DNA of 39,618 nt from Dolichospermum sp. LEGE 00240 (GCF_015207875.1 NZ_JADEVZ010000046.1:1-39618); one strand, 5' to 3'. Shown: positions 9,265 through 17,720, numbered from the stretch's first letter. Numbers and translations are program-made. Notes: generated by a model from the sequence alone, not told the origin.

Positions 9265-9269
9265 GTTAT

Positions 9270-9722
9270 TTAAGAATTGGATTTTTTTAACTTTTGTTTT
9301 TTCCGGCGTTTTTCTGTAGTGGCTACACCATGTTCTACTGGATAACCAGCCACGGGAATGACCTGATATTTTCTGTCTTCTTCTAAATTTTTAAGTTCTG
9401 TGTAATCAACCCAGTGGATACAATCAACAGGACAGGTATCTATGGCTTCTTGAACTACCTCTTGTATGTCTCCATCTTGACGGAGGACGCGCGATCGCCC
9501 ATAATCTTCTTCAATGAAAAAAGTATTTCGGGCAACATGGGCGCAATGCTTACAGCCGATACAGGTAATTTCATCCACATAAACGCCTTTTTGCCGCACC
9601 AGTCCACCTAATTCCGGTTCTAGGCCAGAACGTTCGGGGACATCTCGGAAAAAGCTCCCTAATTCTGGTTCTAAACCGGAACGATTATATTCCTCTGCTT
9701 GTGGCGACGGCGGCTTAGACAT
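9270..9722 (-). CDS. Single [4Fe-4S] ferredoxin with duplicated N-terminal motif
   Basis: This 150-aa protein has an iron-sulfur centre pattern C54-x2-C57-x2-C60 and C97-P, typical of one [4Fe-4S] cluster. C101 is an extra cysteine. The core VDEITCIGCKHCAHVARNTF and AIDTCPVDCIHWVDYTEL matches the conserved cyanobacterial and plant ferredoxin-like family. It carries a 50-residue N-terminal extension in which RSGLEPELG occurs twice (residues 14-22 and 31-39), and a lysine-rich tail (KRRKKQKLKK). It is the third gene of an operon with DUF2997 and ycf35; its ATG overlaps the ycf35 stop by one base (TAATG), so translation is coupled. The electron-transfer partner is unknown. Confidence 0.88.
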   Translation of the reverse strand: MSKPPSPQAEEYNRSGLEPELGSFFRDVPERSGLEPELGGLVRQKGVYVDEITCIGCKHCAHVARNTFFIEEDYGRSRVLRQDGDIQEVVQEAIDTCPVDCIHWVDYTELKNLEEDRKYQVIPVAGYPVEHGVATTEKRRKKQKLKKSNS

Positions 9723-10108
9723 TACGCACTCCAGCGTTGTACTATTAGGCGAATAGAACCATCTTCCTGTTGCTGTTGTTCTGCCACTTGGAAGCCAACT
9801 TTAGTGGTTTCTTTGACTACTGTTTGATAAGCATAACGTTGAGTTACTTGACGGACAAACCCATCCACAGATAGATTTTGTTGCCAATATTGTAAATCTG
9901 CAACTAATTCGTATTCTTGACCATTCCATCTAAAACCGATGTCGTAGCCGTTTTGCTGTTCAATTGTTACTTCGGCTGCATGAGTTTGACCACGATAACC
10001 ACGTACCTCACAAGGTCCAGGTTTCCAGTCTATTCCCAAATCGGAAAGGGCATCTTTCAAGGATTCCAGATTACGGATTTGTGTTTTAATTTGGCTAAAG
10101 TGTGACAT
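9722..10108 (-). CDS. ycf35: Ycf35 / DUF1257 family protein
   Basis: The 128-aa protein starts MSHFSQIKTQIRNLESLKDA, followed by LGIDWKPGPCEVRGYRGQ, DIGFRWNGQEYELVADLQYW, a QRYAY motif and a basic-aromatic end (IRLIVQRWSA). This is the conserved DUF1257 family, known as Ycf35 in red-algal and other plastid genomes and found in nearly all cyanobacteria. Its function is not established. The position between DUF2997 and a ferredoxin is the usual one and suggests a shared process. It overlaps the ferredoxin start by one base and lies 39 bp after DUF2997. Confidence 0.92.
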   Translation of the reverse strand: MSHFSQIKTQIRNLESLKDALSDLGIDWKPGPCEVRGYRGQTHAAEVTIEQQNGYDIGFRWNGQEYELVADLQYWQQNLSVDGFVRQVTQRYAYQTVVKETTKVGFQVAEQQQQEDGSIRLIVQRWSA

Positions 10109-10147
10109 AGTGGTTTGTAATCAATGAACATTAACTAGTTGGAAAAC

Positions 10148-10357
10148 TTACCATTCGCTGTGGGCGGTTTGTGTATTCGCCACACTATTTTGTTGCGGGT
10201 TAGTGGCAAAAAACTCTGAGGTTGGTTCATTACTCAACACTCGTCCTAGCTGGGCTTCTATGGCTGCTGTCACCTCAGCACAAGATGCACCGATAATACC
10301 GGTGACTTTTTCTTGTACTCGACCATCTGGATAAATGATGAATTCTAATGTTTCCAT
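10148..10357 (-). CDS. DUF2997 family small protein
   Basis: The 69-aa protein reads METLEFIIYPDGRVQEKVTG, then ASCAEVTAAIEAQLGRV and a variable tail. The start with FxIxPDGxVxExVxGxxGxxC is typical of DUF2997, a small conserved cyanobacterial protein usually encoded next to Ycf35. It should be the first gene of the DUF2997 - ycf35 - ferredoxin operon. The conserved cysteine lies in the middle (residue 26). Function is unknown. Confidence 0.85.
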   Translation of the reverse strand: METLEFIIYPDGRVQEKVTGIIGASCAEVTAAIEAQLGRVLSNEPTSEFFATNPQQNSVANTQTAHSEW

Positions 10358-10814
10358 GCTTTGAAAGCCAACCTAGATAGTAGATTTGAACTTGGCTGCC
10401 TGATTTCAGACTAGCTCAAAATTTAGGGATAGGAATTTAGATACGAATCTGCCACTTCTCCCATAATTTCCCATACTTAAGGGCATATATTTCATAGTTT
10501 TTACAAAATTTATTATTTTGACTAGTATTCACCTTCATTAATTATAAGTTTCTCTTGACCTGATCAATTAGTCAATATGAGGACTGCCAAAGATCAGAAA
10601 TCATCAAGAACCTGATTAAATTAACCTTGTGGACAATATCTCTAGCCAAAAACAGGCATCAGAAAAAATCTCAGTCTTATTGAAAAATCTTATTATTATC
10701 ATTGATTAAACTAATACAGGGGTTTTGTACTTGTTAGCAGGTATAATTGTTATCAGTTTGGCATCATGAGTATTGACAACTATTATACTATACTAGCGAT
10801 TTTCCATAAAAACT
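10358..10814. other. Divergent promoter region, no gene seen
   Basis: This 457-bp AT-rich stretch separates the minus-strand ycf35 operon from the plus-strand amidase, so it must carry both promoters. TTGACA occurs at 10773-10778 in front of the amidase, but no -10 at the right distance follows it. A TATACT-rich run lies at 10783-10794. I see no coding frame and no repeat family here. Confidence 0.4.
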
Positions 10815-11672
10815 ATGAAATTTAGAGATTGGGCAACTAGAGTCATTCTGATTTTTTTAATGTTAGCTACCCTGATTCTAGCTGTATTTATTGGGGGTGC
10901 AAGACAAAAAAACAATCCAACAATTGCATCTACTTCAGAGGTGACAACGTGGAATCAGTATTCACCAGCGCAATTACAATCAGCAGTAACTAAGCCAGGA
11001 AATCAGCAAAAATTAAGATCATCTCCCACAAAGATTAATAAAACTAATCCTTTATATATAACTACTAGGGATTTTGCTAATTATAGACCTAAGTTTGTCC
11101 AGGTTAAGGTTGATCCTAGCAATTATGGCGATCGCTATACCGCAGATGTTAATGGTGTACCTTTTAATAATCAAGCCATTATTGTCCTTCATGAAACTAC
11201 TAATTCTACTTCTAGCGCCATTAATTTTTTTCAAACACCCCATGATGATGAAAGTGTTCAAGCCAGTTATCATGCCATAATTGCCTTGGATGGACAGGTG
11301 ATTTATTTAGTACCCCCAGAAAAACGTGCTTTTGGTGCTGGTAATTCGGTGTTTAAAGGAGCTAATGGTGTGGAAACTGTGCAAACTAATCCTAATTTAC
11401 CCCCATCTGTCAATAATTTTGCTTATCATGTATCTCTAGAAACTCCTCCAGATGCTTGGGGTAAAAATAATATTCAAGGACATTCAGGATATACAGAAGC
11501 TCAATATAATTCTTTAGCTTGGTTAATTGCCCAAAGTCAAGTTCCTGACGAGAGAATTACCACTCATCGTGCGGTAGATGTGGGTCATGGGAAAGTTGAC
11601 CCCTTAAGTTTTGATCGTGATAAATTTATCAACAAATTGCATTCTTTTCGACAGTTACAAACTTTTAATTAG
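10815..11672 (+). CDS. N-acetylmuramoyl-L-alanine amidase, Amidase_2/PGRP type, exported or anchored
   Basis: The enzyme cleaves the bond between N-acetylmuramic acid and the peptide stem in peptidoglycan. The 285-aa protein starts with a hydrophobic signal anchor (TRVILIFLMLATLILAVFIG), followed by a low-complexity linker. The amidase domain comes after: QAIIVLHETTN (zinc ligand His126), ASYHAIIALDGQVIYLVP, AYHVSLET, and ITTHRAVDVGHGKVDP (His251 and Asp262 as the other ligands). All expected zinc-binding residues are present. The enzyme should act in the periplasm on cell-wall turnover. The stop codon TAG (11670-11672) lies in the terminal repeat of a MITE, so the original C-terminus may have been slightly different. 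Confidence 0.9.
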   Translation: MKFRDWATRVILIFLMLATLILAVFIGGARQKNNPTIASTSEVTTWNQYSPAQLQSAVTKPGNQQKLRSSPTKINKTNPLYITTRDFANYRPKFVQVKVDPSNYGDRYTADVNGVPFNNQAIIVLHETTNSTSSAINFFQTPHDDESVQASYHAIIALDGQVIYLVPPEKRAFGAGNSVFKGANGVETVQTNPNLPPSVNNFAYHVSLETPPDAWGKNNIQGHSGYTEAQYNSLAWLIAQSQVPDERITTHRAVDVGHGKVDPLSFDRDKFINKLHSFRQLQTFN

Positions 11673-11875
11673 GGATTGCTAAATAAAGCTAAAACCATTT
11701 ATTAATAAGAGTTTCGCGGATTTTTATCACAAAAAGGCGCAAGGTTTTGGCTGATGGTGTCTCAAAATAGGTGCATTTTTCCTTGTCGGATTTGGAAAAT
11801 TGAGGATATCCAGATAGTTGAAACTGTCACCTGTCCCCTCCCCTCACAGACAACTTATTCAGCAAACCCTAATTA
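11666..11875. mobile_element. 210-bp MITE-like element overlapping the amidase stop codon
   Basis: The ends are imperfect inverted repeats of 21 bases (11666-11686 against 11855-11875), matching at 19 positions; the core is AGGGATTGCTAAATAA against TTATTCAGCAAACCCT. AATT stands next to both cores and may be part of the repeat or a target duplication. The interior has no gene. The left end contains the TAG stop of the amidase, and the right end lies 39 bp before the pentapeptide gene. Confidence 0.7.
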
Positions 11876-11914
11876 GGACTTTGAAAAAGTTGTCGGTGAT
11901 AAGTTATTATTAAT

Positions 11915-12487
11915 ATGCAAAATAAATCAGGAAATGGAGGAAGAATAACTGCTATTGAAGATTTAAACACGGATGGAGTTTCTTTGTCCTGTACAGAGGT
12001 CCAGAGAGCCTACTTATCACAAATAAATTTAAAAAAAGCTAATCTTCAGGCTGCTAATTTTTCTGGTTCTACGCTCTATGGAGCAATTTTTGAACAGGCT
12101 AAGTTATATCAAGCGAAATTTATATGTATTGAGCAGGGACAATGCACTGATTTATATAAAGCTAATTTTCAAAAAGCTAATTTAGAAGGTGCAGATTTAA
12201 GAGGTGCAGATTCAAGAGAAGTTAGTTTTGTAGAAACTAATCTTCAAAATGCTAAGTTACAAAAAGCAGATCTGCAAAATGCTAACTTCCAAAATGCTAA
12301 TTTAAAAGGTGCAAGCTTAGAATGCGCTAAAGGCTTAACCTCTGAACAAGTAAAACTTGCAAAATCTTGGCAATCAGCAATCTATGATCAGCAGCTTTCT
12401 AAACAATTGGGCTTATCTACATATTCAAAAATAAATTGTTTAAAGCTAAAATTTAACCCTTCGACAAAGGAGTGGGAAGAATCTTGA
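11915..12487 (+). CDS. Pentapeptide-repeat protein
   Basis: The 190-aa protein contains tandem A(D/N)Lxx pentapeptides from about residue 37 to 135 (LKKANLQAANFSGSTLYGA, then KANFQKANLEGADLRGAD and LQKADLQNANFQNANLKGA). These fold into a right-handed quadrilateral beta-helix. A short insert with two cysteines (CIEQGQC) interrupts the helix in the middle. The C-terminal 50 residues have no repeats and include LTSEQVKLAKSW, a common cap helix after such repeats in cyanobacteria. There is no signal peptide. These proteins are numerous in cyanobacteria and mostly of unknown function; the sequence gives no specific role. Confidence 0.88.
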   Translation: MQNKSGNGGRITAIEDLNTDGVSLSCTEVQRAYLSQINLKKANLQAANFSGSTLYGAIFEQAKLYQAKFICIEQGQCTDLYKANFQKANLEGADLRGADSREVSFVETNLQNAKLQKADLQNANFQNANLKGASLECAKGLTSEQVKLAKSWQSAIYDQQLSKQLGLSTYSKINCLKLKFNPSTKEWEES

Positions 12488-12556
12488 TAAAGTTATCTTG
12501 GAATATGCGATCGCTACGGGGGCTTCGCAATGTTTTCCGTTGATAATTTGCTAGGG

Positions 12557-12588
12557 GCGAACTGCTTGCAGCAGCGCTTCGCGATCGC
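12557..12588 (+). repeat. Dispersed HIP1-containing palindromic repeat, copy 1
   Basis: This 32-base sequence begins GCGAACTGCTTGCAGCAG and ends CTTCGCGATCGC. The GCGAA/TTCGC ends are complementary, and the 3' end contains the HIP1 octamer. Identical copies lie at 19576-19607 and 21038-21069; a reverse-oriented copy is at 30185-30208 and a diverged one near 18451-18500. Confidence 0.85.
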
Positions 12589-12619
12589 ATTTGGTGATTT
12601 TCTTGGGGGAAATCTAAGA

Positions 12620-12651
12620 GCGATTCCTCCGAAGCGCTCCGTAGGAATCGC
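12620..12651. repeat. Palindromic repeat between pentapeptide gene and CRISPR array
   Basis: GCGATTCCT (12620-12628) and AGGAATCGC (12643-12651) are perfect inverted repeats around GAAGCGCTCC. It belongs to the same class of small mobile palindromes as the neighbouring HIP1 repeat. Confidence 0.7.
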
Positions 12652-12696
12652 CACAACACACTTAATTCATCAGTGTCACCATCGTATTCAAGTAAG

Positions 12697-12733
12697 GTTT
12701 CAGTCCCCTTGCGGGGATTAGATGTGCGGAAAC
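12697..12733 (-). repeat. Single relic repeat of a second CRISPR family
   Basis: This 37-base sequence starts GTTTCAGTCCCC-TTGC-GGGG and ends GTGCGGAAAC on the plus strand; on the minus strand it ends GGGGACTGAAAC. The length equals that of the main array repeat, and it has the same layout (GTTTCA start, short stem-loop CCCC/GGGG, GAAAC edge), but the sequence differs. It abuts the truncated main repeat at 12734 with no base between. It looks like the last surviving repeat of another array fused to this one. Confidence 0.65.
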
Positions 12734-15700
12734 AGGGAGTAAGTGAAATTGCAATAAAGATATTTACCATTGGGTAGAGTTTGGGAGTGGTGTTTCAATC
12801 CCTAATAGGGAGTAAGTGAAATTGCAATTTCTCCTTATTAATTTGCGATCGCCACAGCTACAGATGGTTTCAATCCCTAATAGGGAGTAAGTGAAATTGC
12901 AATTTTGTACACTTACAGAACCGCGTTAAAAAACTTAAGTTTCAATCCCTAATAGGGAGTAAGTGAAATTGCAATCTCGGAGTGCCGTAAACATGAGTAA
13001 ATGTTGTAAAGTTTCAATCCCTAATAGGGAGTAAGTGAAATTGCAATTAAATAGCAACAGGAATAACAGTGCTGATCCGCAAGTTTCAATCCCTAATAGG
13101 GAGTAAGTGAAATTGCAATTTTCCCTAAATCCAAGGAATTTATTAAGATTCTCAGCGAAGTTTCAATCCCTAATAGGGAGTAAGTGAAATTGCAATTTTA
13201 AAATGATTAAATTTGTGAGGGGATAAAATGTTTCAATCCCTAATAGGGAGTAAGTGAAATTGCAATCAGTAGAAGTACCAATAACCGCACCAGTAGGAGA
13301 TAAGTTTCAATCCCTAATAGGGAGTAAGTGAAATTGCAATGTTGTTTGCAATAACCAGTAAGCAGATTGCTCAATTGTTTCAATCCCTAATAGGGAGTAA
13401 GTGAAATTGCAATTTCAGGTTATCTGTCGCCTTGTCTAATTGATAAGTTTCAATCCCTAATAGGGAGTAAGTGAAATTGCAATACCAACTTTTCAACCTA
13501 GCTCATTTATTGCTTCTGTTTCAATCCCTAATAGGGAGTAAGTGAAATTGCAATTTGGCAGCATTGCAGATGGTTGTATCAGTGCTTATAAAAATGTTTC
13601 AATCCCTAATAGGGAGTAAGTGAAATTGCAATGATTTCTGCTTTATGCTGCTTATCCCCTTCATAATTGTTTCAATCCCTAATAGGGAGTAAGTGAAATT
13701 GCAATGTTCCATGTTTGTGCGATCGCCACATCTTGAGAATGTTTCAATCCCTAATAGGGAGTAAGTGAAATTGCAATCGGCTGCAAGATCCCCTTGCCGA
13801 AGTAGTTGAGTGGTTTCAATCCCTAATAGGGAGTAAGTGAAATTGCAATTTTAGAGTCCGAGTGTGGGATTGAGGTAGGAAAAGTTTCAATCCCTAATAG
13901 GGAGTAAGTGAAATTGCAATGGTGTAGCGATTGAGCGATTGGAAATGCCGGTAGATTTGTTTCAATCCCTAATAGGGAGTAAGTGAAATTGCAATCCGTG
14001 ATGGTATTCGGCTAATTGGTCAGCCTCAATCGTTTCAATCCCTAATAGGGAGTAAGTGAAATTGCAATAAAGCAGTAAAAGCAAAAGCGGGGCTGATTTA
14101 GTAGTTTCAATCCCTAATAGGGAGTAAGTGAAATTGCAATTTCGGTGAGTCAGCAGGTATGGTTGACTATAGAGAATGTGTTTCAATCCCTAATAGGGAG
14201 TAAGTGAAATTGCAATTGATATAGGTACACTGTTAAAGAAAGATTCAGTTGTTTCAATCCCTAATAGGGAGTAAGTGAAATTGCAATTTTAATTCATTAC
14301 CAAACCCACACAGAAAAGCAGTAGGTTTCAATCCCTAATAGGGAGTAAGTGAAATTGCAATCAGCTTGTCCTGTGCCGTAAATCCTGAAGAAATGTTTCA
14401 ATCCCTAATAGGGAGTAAGTGAAATTGCAATTCATTCAATCAAGAATTAGCTATCGCACTTTATGAATCGTTTCAATCCCTAATAGGGAGTAAGTGAAAT
14501 TGCAATTTCAATTTTTTGGGGATTAAATTTCTTTTTATAAGTTTCAATCCCTAATAGGGAGTAAGTGAAATTGCAATTAGATGCGGCTTGGATTGTGTTA
14601 GCCACCTGAGTAGCGTTTCAATCCCTAATAGGGAGTAAGTGAAATTGCAATTGCAATTCCTGATGATTATCGCAATATTGAATTAAAGTTTCAATCCCTA
14701 ATAGGGAGTAAGTGAAATTGCAATTTTTTGAAGTTTTGATATTTTGTCATCATTTTGTCGTTTCAATCCCTAATAGGGAGTAAGTGAAATTGCAATGTCT
14801 ATTTGATTGTTCCAAAATAGCTGATTGTTGATCGTTTCAATCCCTAATAGGGAGTAAGTGAAATTGCAATATTAGACTCCGGCATTAGCTATTACATACT
14901 TGGACTAGTTTCAATCCCTAATAGGGAGTAAGTGAAATTGCAATCTGTTGTATTCACAAGTTATGAAGCTCAACCAGAAGGAGTTTCAATCCCTAATAGG
15001 GAGTAAGTGAAATTGCAATTTCTATCTTCAGGTACATTATATGTAACTAATTCTAATGGTTTCAATCCCTAATAGGGAGTAAGTGAAATTGCAATTAGCC
15101 GCTAAATTAGGTGTTGATTTAGTTATCATCAGAGAATTGTTTCAATCCCTAATAGGGAGTAAGTGAAATTGCAATATTAATTGAAGAGACTAATCTTCAA
15201 AATGAACTTGTTTCAATCCCTAATAGGGAGTAAGTGAAATTGCAATTTGCAATTCAAGACGGAAAAATTAAGATAAGACTCACAGAAGTTTCAATCCCTA
15301 ATAGGGAGTAAGTGAAATTGCAATGAATCTCTAGAAATTTCTTCCCACATAGATAAACTACGTTTCAATCCCTAATAGGGAGTAAGTGAAATTGCAATGC
15401 GATCGCTAAGTTAATTTAAGAGCTTATTTTTAGTTTCAATCCCTAATAGGGAGTAAGTGAAATTGCAATTTGAAAGTTGGTCAAAAATTTAGATATGTAG
15501 ACTTAAAAGTTTCAATCCCTAATAGGGAGTAAGTGAAATTGCAATGAGTATTTAAAATCTCACCAATCGGTAATTAAAGTTTCAATCCCTAATAGGGAGT
15601 AAGTGAAATTGCAATTTAATAGAAGCTAAAGATAATTATTTAATAATTTCGTTTCAATCCCTAATAGGGAGTAAGTGAAATTGCAATATTCTGACACCTT

Positions 15701-16987
15701 CAATCGTGGAGGTGGAGCAAAATGTTTCAATCCCTAATAGGGAGTAAGTGAAATTGCAATCAAACCTCTTTTAATAAGTCAAGGATTTCAGTTTTGTTTC
15801 AATCCCTAATAGGGAGTAAGTGAAATTGCAATTCTACCTTAGTTGTCAGTGCTGTAGTTGAGTTAAAGTTTCAATCCCTAATAGGGAGTAAGTGAAATTG
15901 CAATCCCGTTGTTCTGGGTTTTGGTGTCTGTGGTTTTTACAAGTTTCAATCCCTAATAGGGAGTAAGTGAAATTGCAATGTACATCTTTCTTGGCGTTCA
16001 ATTTTACAGCGGTCGTTTCAATCCCTAATAGGGAGTAAGTGAAATTGCAATATAGTTGGTGAATCCTTGGACAAGTCCATCTTGTCTAGTGTTTCAATCC
16101 CTAATAGGGAGTAAGTGAAATTGCAATCAATTGAGTTTCAAGAAATGCCACTGGGAGAGTCTGTTTCAATCCCTAATAGGGAGTAAGTGAAATTGCAATC
16201 TAGCTTTGATTGCAACTCCTCAATGTGTATTGAGTTTCAATCCCTAATAGGGAGTAAGTGAAATTGCAATTTATAATAAGGATTTTGCTTGACGCTCCTA
16301 ATATTGTTTCAATCCCTAATAGGGAGTAAGTGAAATTGCAATTTTTTAACTTCCTTAACTCTCTTTATAATAGCGGTTTCAATCCCTAATAGGGAGTAAG
16401 TGAAATTGCAATTTTAGTTGCGGCTGTAAAATTGCCTAAGACTCCCAAGATTGTTTCAATCCCTAATAGGGAGTAAGTGAAATTGCAATTCAAGCGGGGG
16501 AAGAGAAAGAAAATGCAGAATTGTTTCAATCCCTAATAGGGAGTAAGTGAAATTGCAATATAGTTGGGATAGTTTAGGTTAATTACTGCGCGTTTCAATC
16601 CCTAATAGGGAGTAAGTGAAATTGCAATTCTTATTTCGGAAATATCACAATCTTCAACAGGGGTTTCAATCCCTAATAGGGAGTAAGTGAAATTGCAATT
16701 CTTGCTGAAAATTATTATGAGTTCGGTCAAGTACGTTTCAATCCCTAATAGGGAGTAAGTGAAATTGCAATTTCTATAGAAGGGGAACACATAGGGTTTT
16801 ACCGTTTCAATCCCTAATAGGGAGTAAGTGAAATTGCAATTTGCATTGATTAAACAACGACTTGCTAATGGTTGGAAGTTTCAATCCCTAATAGGGAGTA
16901 AGTGAAATTGCAATTGGGTAGAGCAGGAGGGAAGTTAAAGCAAGCTGCACGTTTCAATCCCTAATAGGGAGTAAGTGAAATTGCAAT
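12734..16987 (-). CRISPR. CRISPR array, 58 full repeats plus one truncated, 58 spacers
   Basis: A 37-nt repeat (plus strand GTTTCAATCCC...GAAATTGCAAT, with the hairpin TCCCT-AAT-AGGGA) recurs from 12792 to 16987. I count 58 full copies without a difference that I could see. A 22-nt truncated copy (12734-12755), lacking the first 15 bases, closes the low-coordinate end. Spacers are 32-43 nt and all different. Read on the minus strand the repeat ends GGGATTGAAAC, which gives the 5' handle AUUGAAAC known from cyanobacterial type I-D and type III crRNAs, so the array is transcribed on the minus strand and its oldest end is at 12734. No cas gene is in the window, so the subtype is open. Small frames reading NFTYSLLGIET inside the array are translations of the repeat and not genes. 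Confidence 0.98.
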
Positions 16988-17250
16988 AGCAGGGTGCTGA
17001 AAGCCTATATATATGTAGTTTTCAAGGTTCAGTTGCGCGGATGGTTTCATGATAATCCATTTCAAGAAAAGTGTCAAGGAGTAAAATAGCTGAAACTCCT
17101 GCTGTGCAAGGTGCGCGGATGGGTGAACTCCATGAATTGCATGAAAAGCTTGTGTAGACATAATTTCAGGCATTTTTTGAGAAATTGAATTTTTTACACC
17201 CACCCCCTCGCGCATTAAGCAAAGAAAATCGTCTGATCACGGGGCTGTTC
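16988..17250 (-). promoter_or_regulatory. CRISPR leader
   Basis: The leader should be on the high-coordinate side, because the opposite end carries the degenerate repeat and the repeat orientation gives minus-strand transcription. The segment is AT-rich next to the first repeat (TATATATATAGG on the minus strand) and contains an 11-bp direct repeat TGCGCGGATGG (17034-17044 and 17112-17122), set in similar contexts (CAAGGTTCAGT and CAAGG). These may be integration or transcription elements. No defined -35/-10 was identified. An open frame across it (16961-17215) is not believed to be a gene. Confidence 0.65.
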
Positions 17251-17269
17251 ACCACCAATTCTTTTTACC

Positions 17270-17400
17270 GTGACATACTCCACACACTCTCTTTCAGATG
17301 AGTGTGGGCAACGAGCGCGACCCTTCTATGGAGACATTAACTGAGCTTTAAGACCCTGTGTCCCACGGTTCTTTGGTTAAGCTGAACAATTAGCTTTTAT
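17270..17400 (-). ncRNA. Candidate omegaRNA (TnpB guide RNA scaffold), copy 1
   Basis: This is the right-end segment of the element, conserved with 29850-29969 far better than the interior. It ends in a stable hairpin just before the element border, so the bases after the border (17269 downward) would act as the guide. It is inferred from position and conservation only; expression is not shown, and a TnpB would have to come from elsewhere in the genome. Confidence 0.45.
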
Positions 17401-17620
17401 TTTGATAGGCTGCTTTTGGTGCATTTAATTGAGTTACACCTACTGTTAATAAGTATATCAAATATTTGAAAAAAAATCAATAAAGTGTTCATTCCTCATC
17501 ACCCAACAACACTGATTAAGCTGCGCTTAATTTTGTTCCTTGGGCAATTCCTCACTCGCGCGTATTGTATTCATCTCATCACCTCCCTATCGGGTAGGTG
17601 AGAGGCTTCTACTGTTTAAG
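17270..17620 (-). mobile_element. tnpB-less IS200/IS605-type element with omegaRNA-like right end, copy 1
   Basis: Read on the minus strand it starts CTTAAACAGTAGAAGCC, has a left-end hairpin (TCACCT-ACCCGATAGGG-AGGTGA) and ends with a hairpin-rich segment closing GGAGTATGTCAC. It shares with the element at 29646-29969 the blocks 17362-17378 and 17334-17353 (20 bases identical: TCTTAAAGCTCAGTTAATGT), plus the terminal stem CCACACTC...GAGTGTGTGG. Both copies are preceded by AATTTAG. There is no target duplication. This fits IS605-family elements, whose right end encodes the omega (reRNA) guide scaffold of TnpB; here tnpA and nearly all of tnpB are missing. Confidence 0.7.
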
Positions 17621-17659
17621 CTAAATTTGTTGCTTAGAAACTTCCCATTAAAAAAATAT

Positions 17660-17720
17660 CGCAAAATTTCCTGTGGTGCGGGCTGAAAAGCCCAGCTATT
17701 CTCATTTTGGAAATTTTGCG
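17660..17720. repeat. Nested palindrome
   Basis: CGCAAAATTTCC (17660-17671) and GGAAATTTTGCG (17709-17720) are perfect inverted repeats around a second hairpin, GGGCT-GAAA-AGCCC. It could be a small mobile palindrome or a terminator-like structure. The stretch from 17621 to 18026 otherwise holds no recognisable gene; another inverted repeat (ATCAATACTATT / AATAGTATTGAT) spans 17847-17941. Confidence 0.6.

Noticed and set aside
10773-10794. TTGACA in front of the amidase as a -35 box
   Set aside because: The only TATACT-like boxes lie 5 and 10 bp behind it, too close for a sigma-70 promoter.
12453-12770. Minus-strand frame of 105 codons
   Set aside because: It runs through a relic CRISPR repeat, two palindromic repeats and the 3' end of the pentapeptide gene; no family features.
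13962-14186. Open frame with repeated NFTYSLLGIET
   Set aside because: It is a translation of the CRISPR repeat on the minus strand; the same applies to the frames at 16602-16790 and the end of 16961-17215.
15176-15209. Spacer shares 16 identical bases with the pentapeptide gene (12236-12251), possible self-targeting
   Set aside because: Only 16 of 34 bases match, the rest differs completely, and the sequence is a low-complexity repeat type; chance similarity is more likely.
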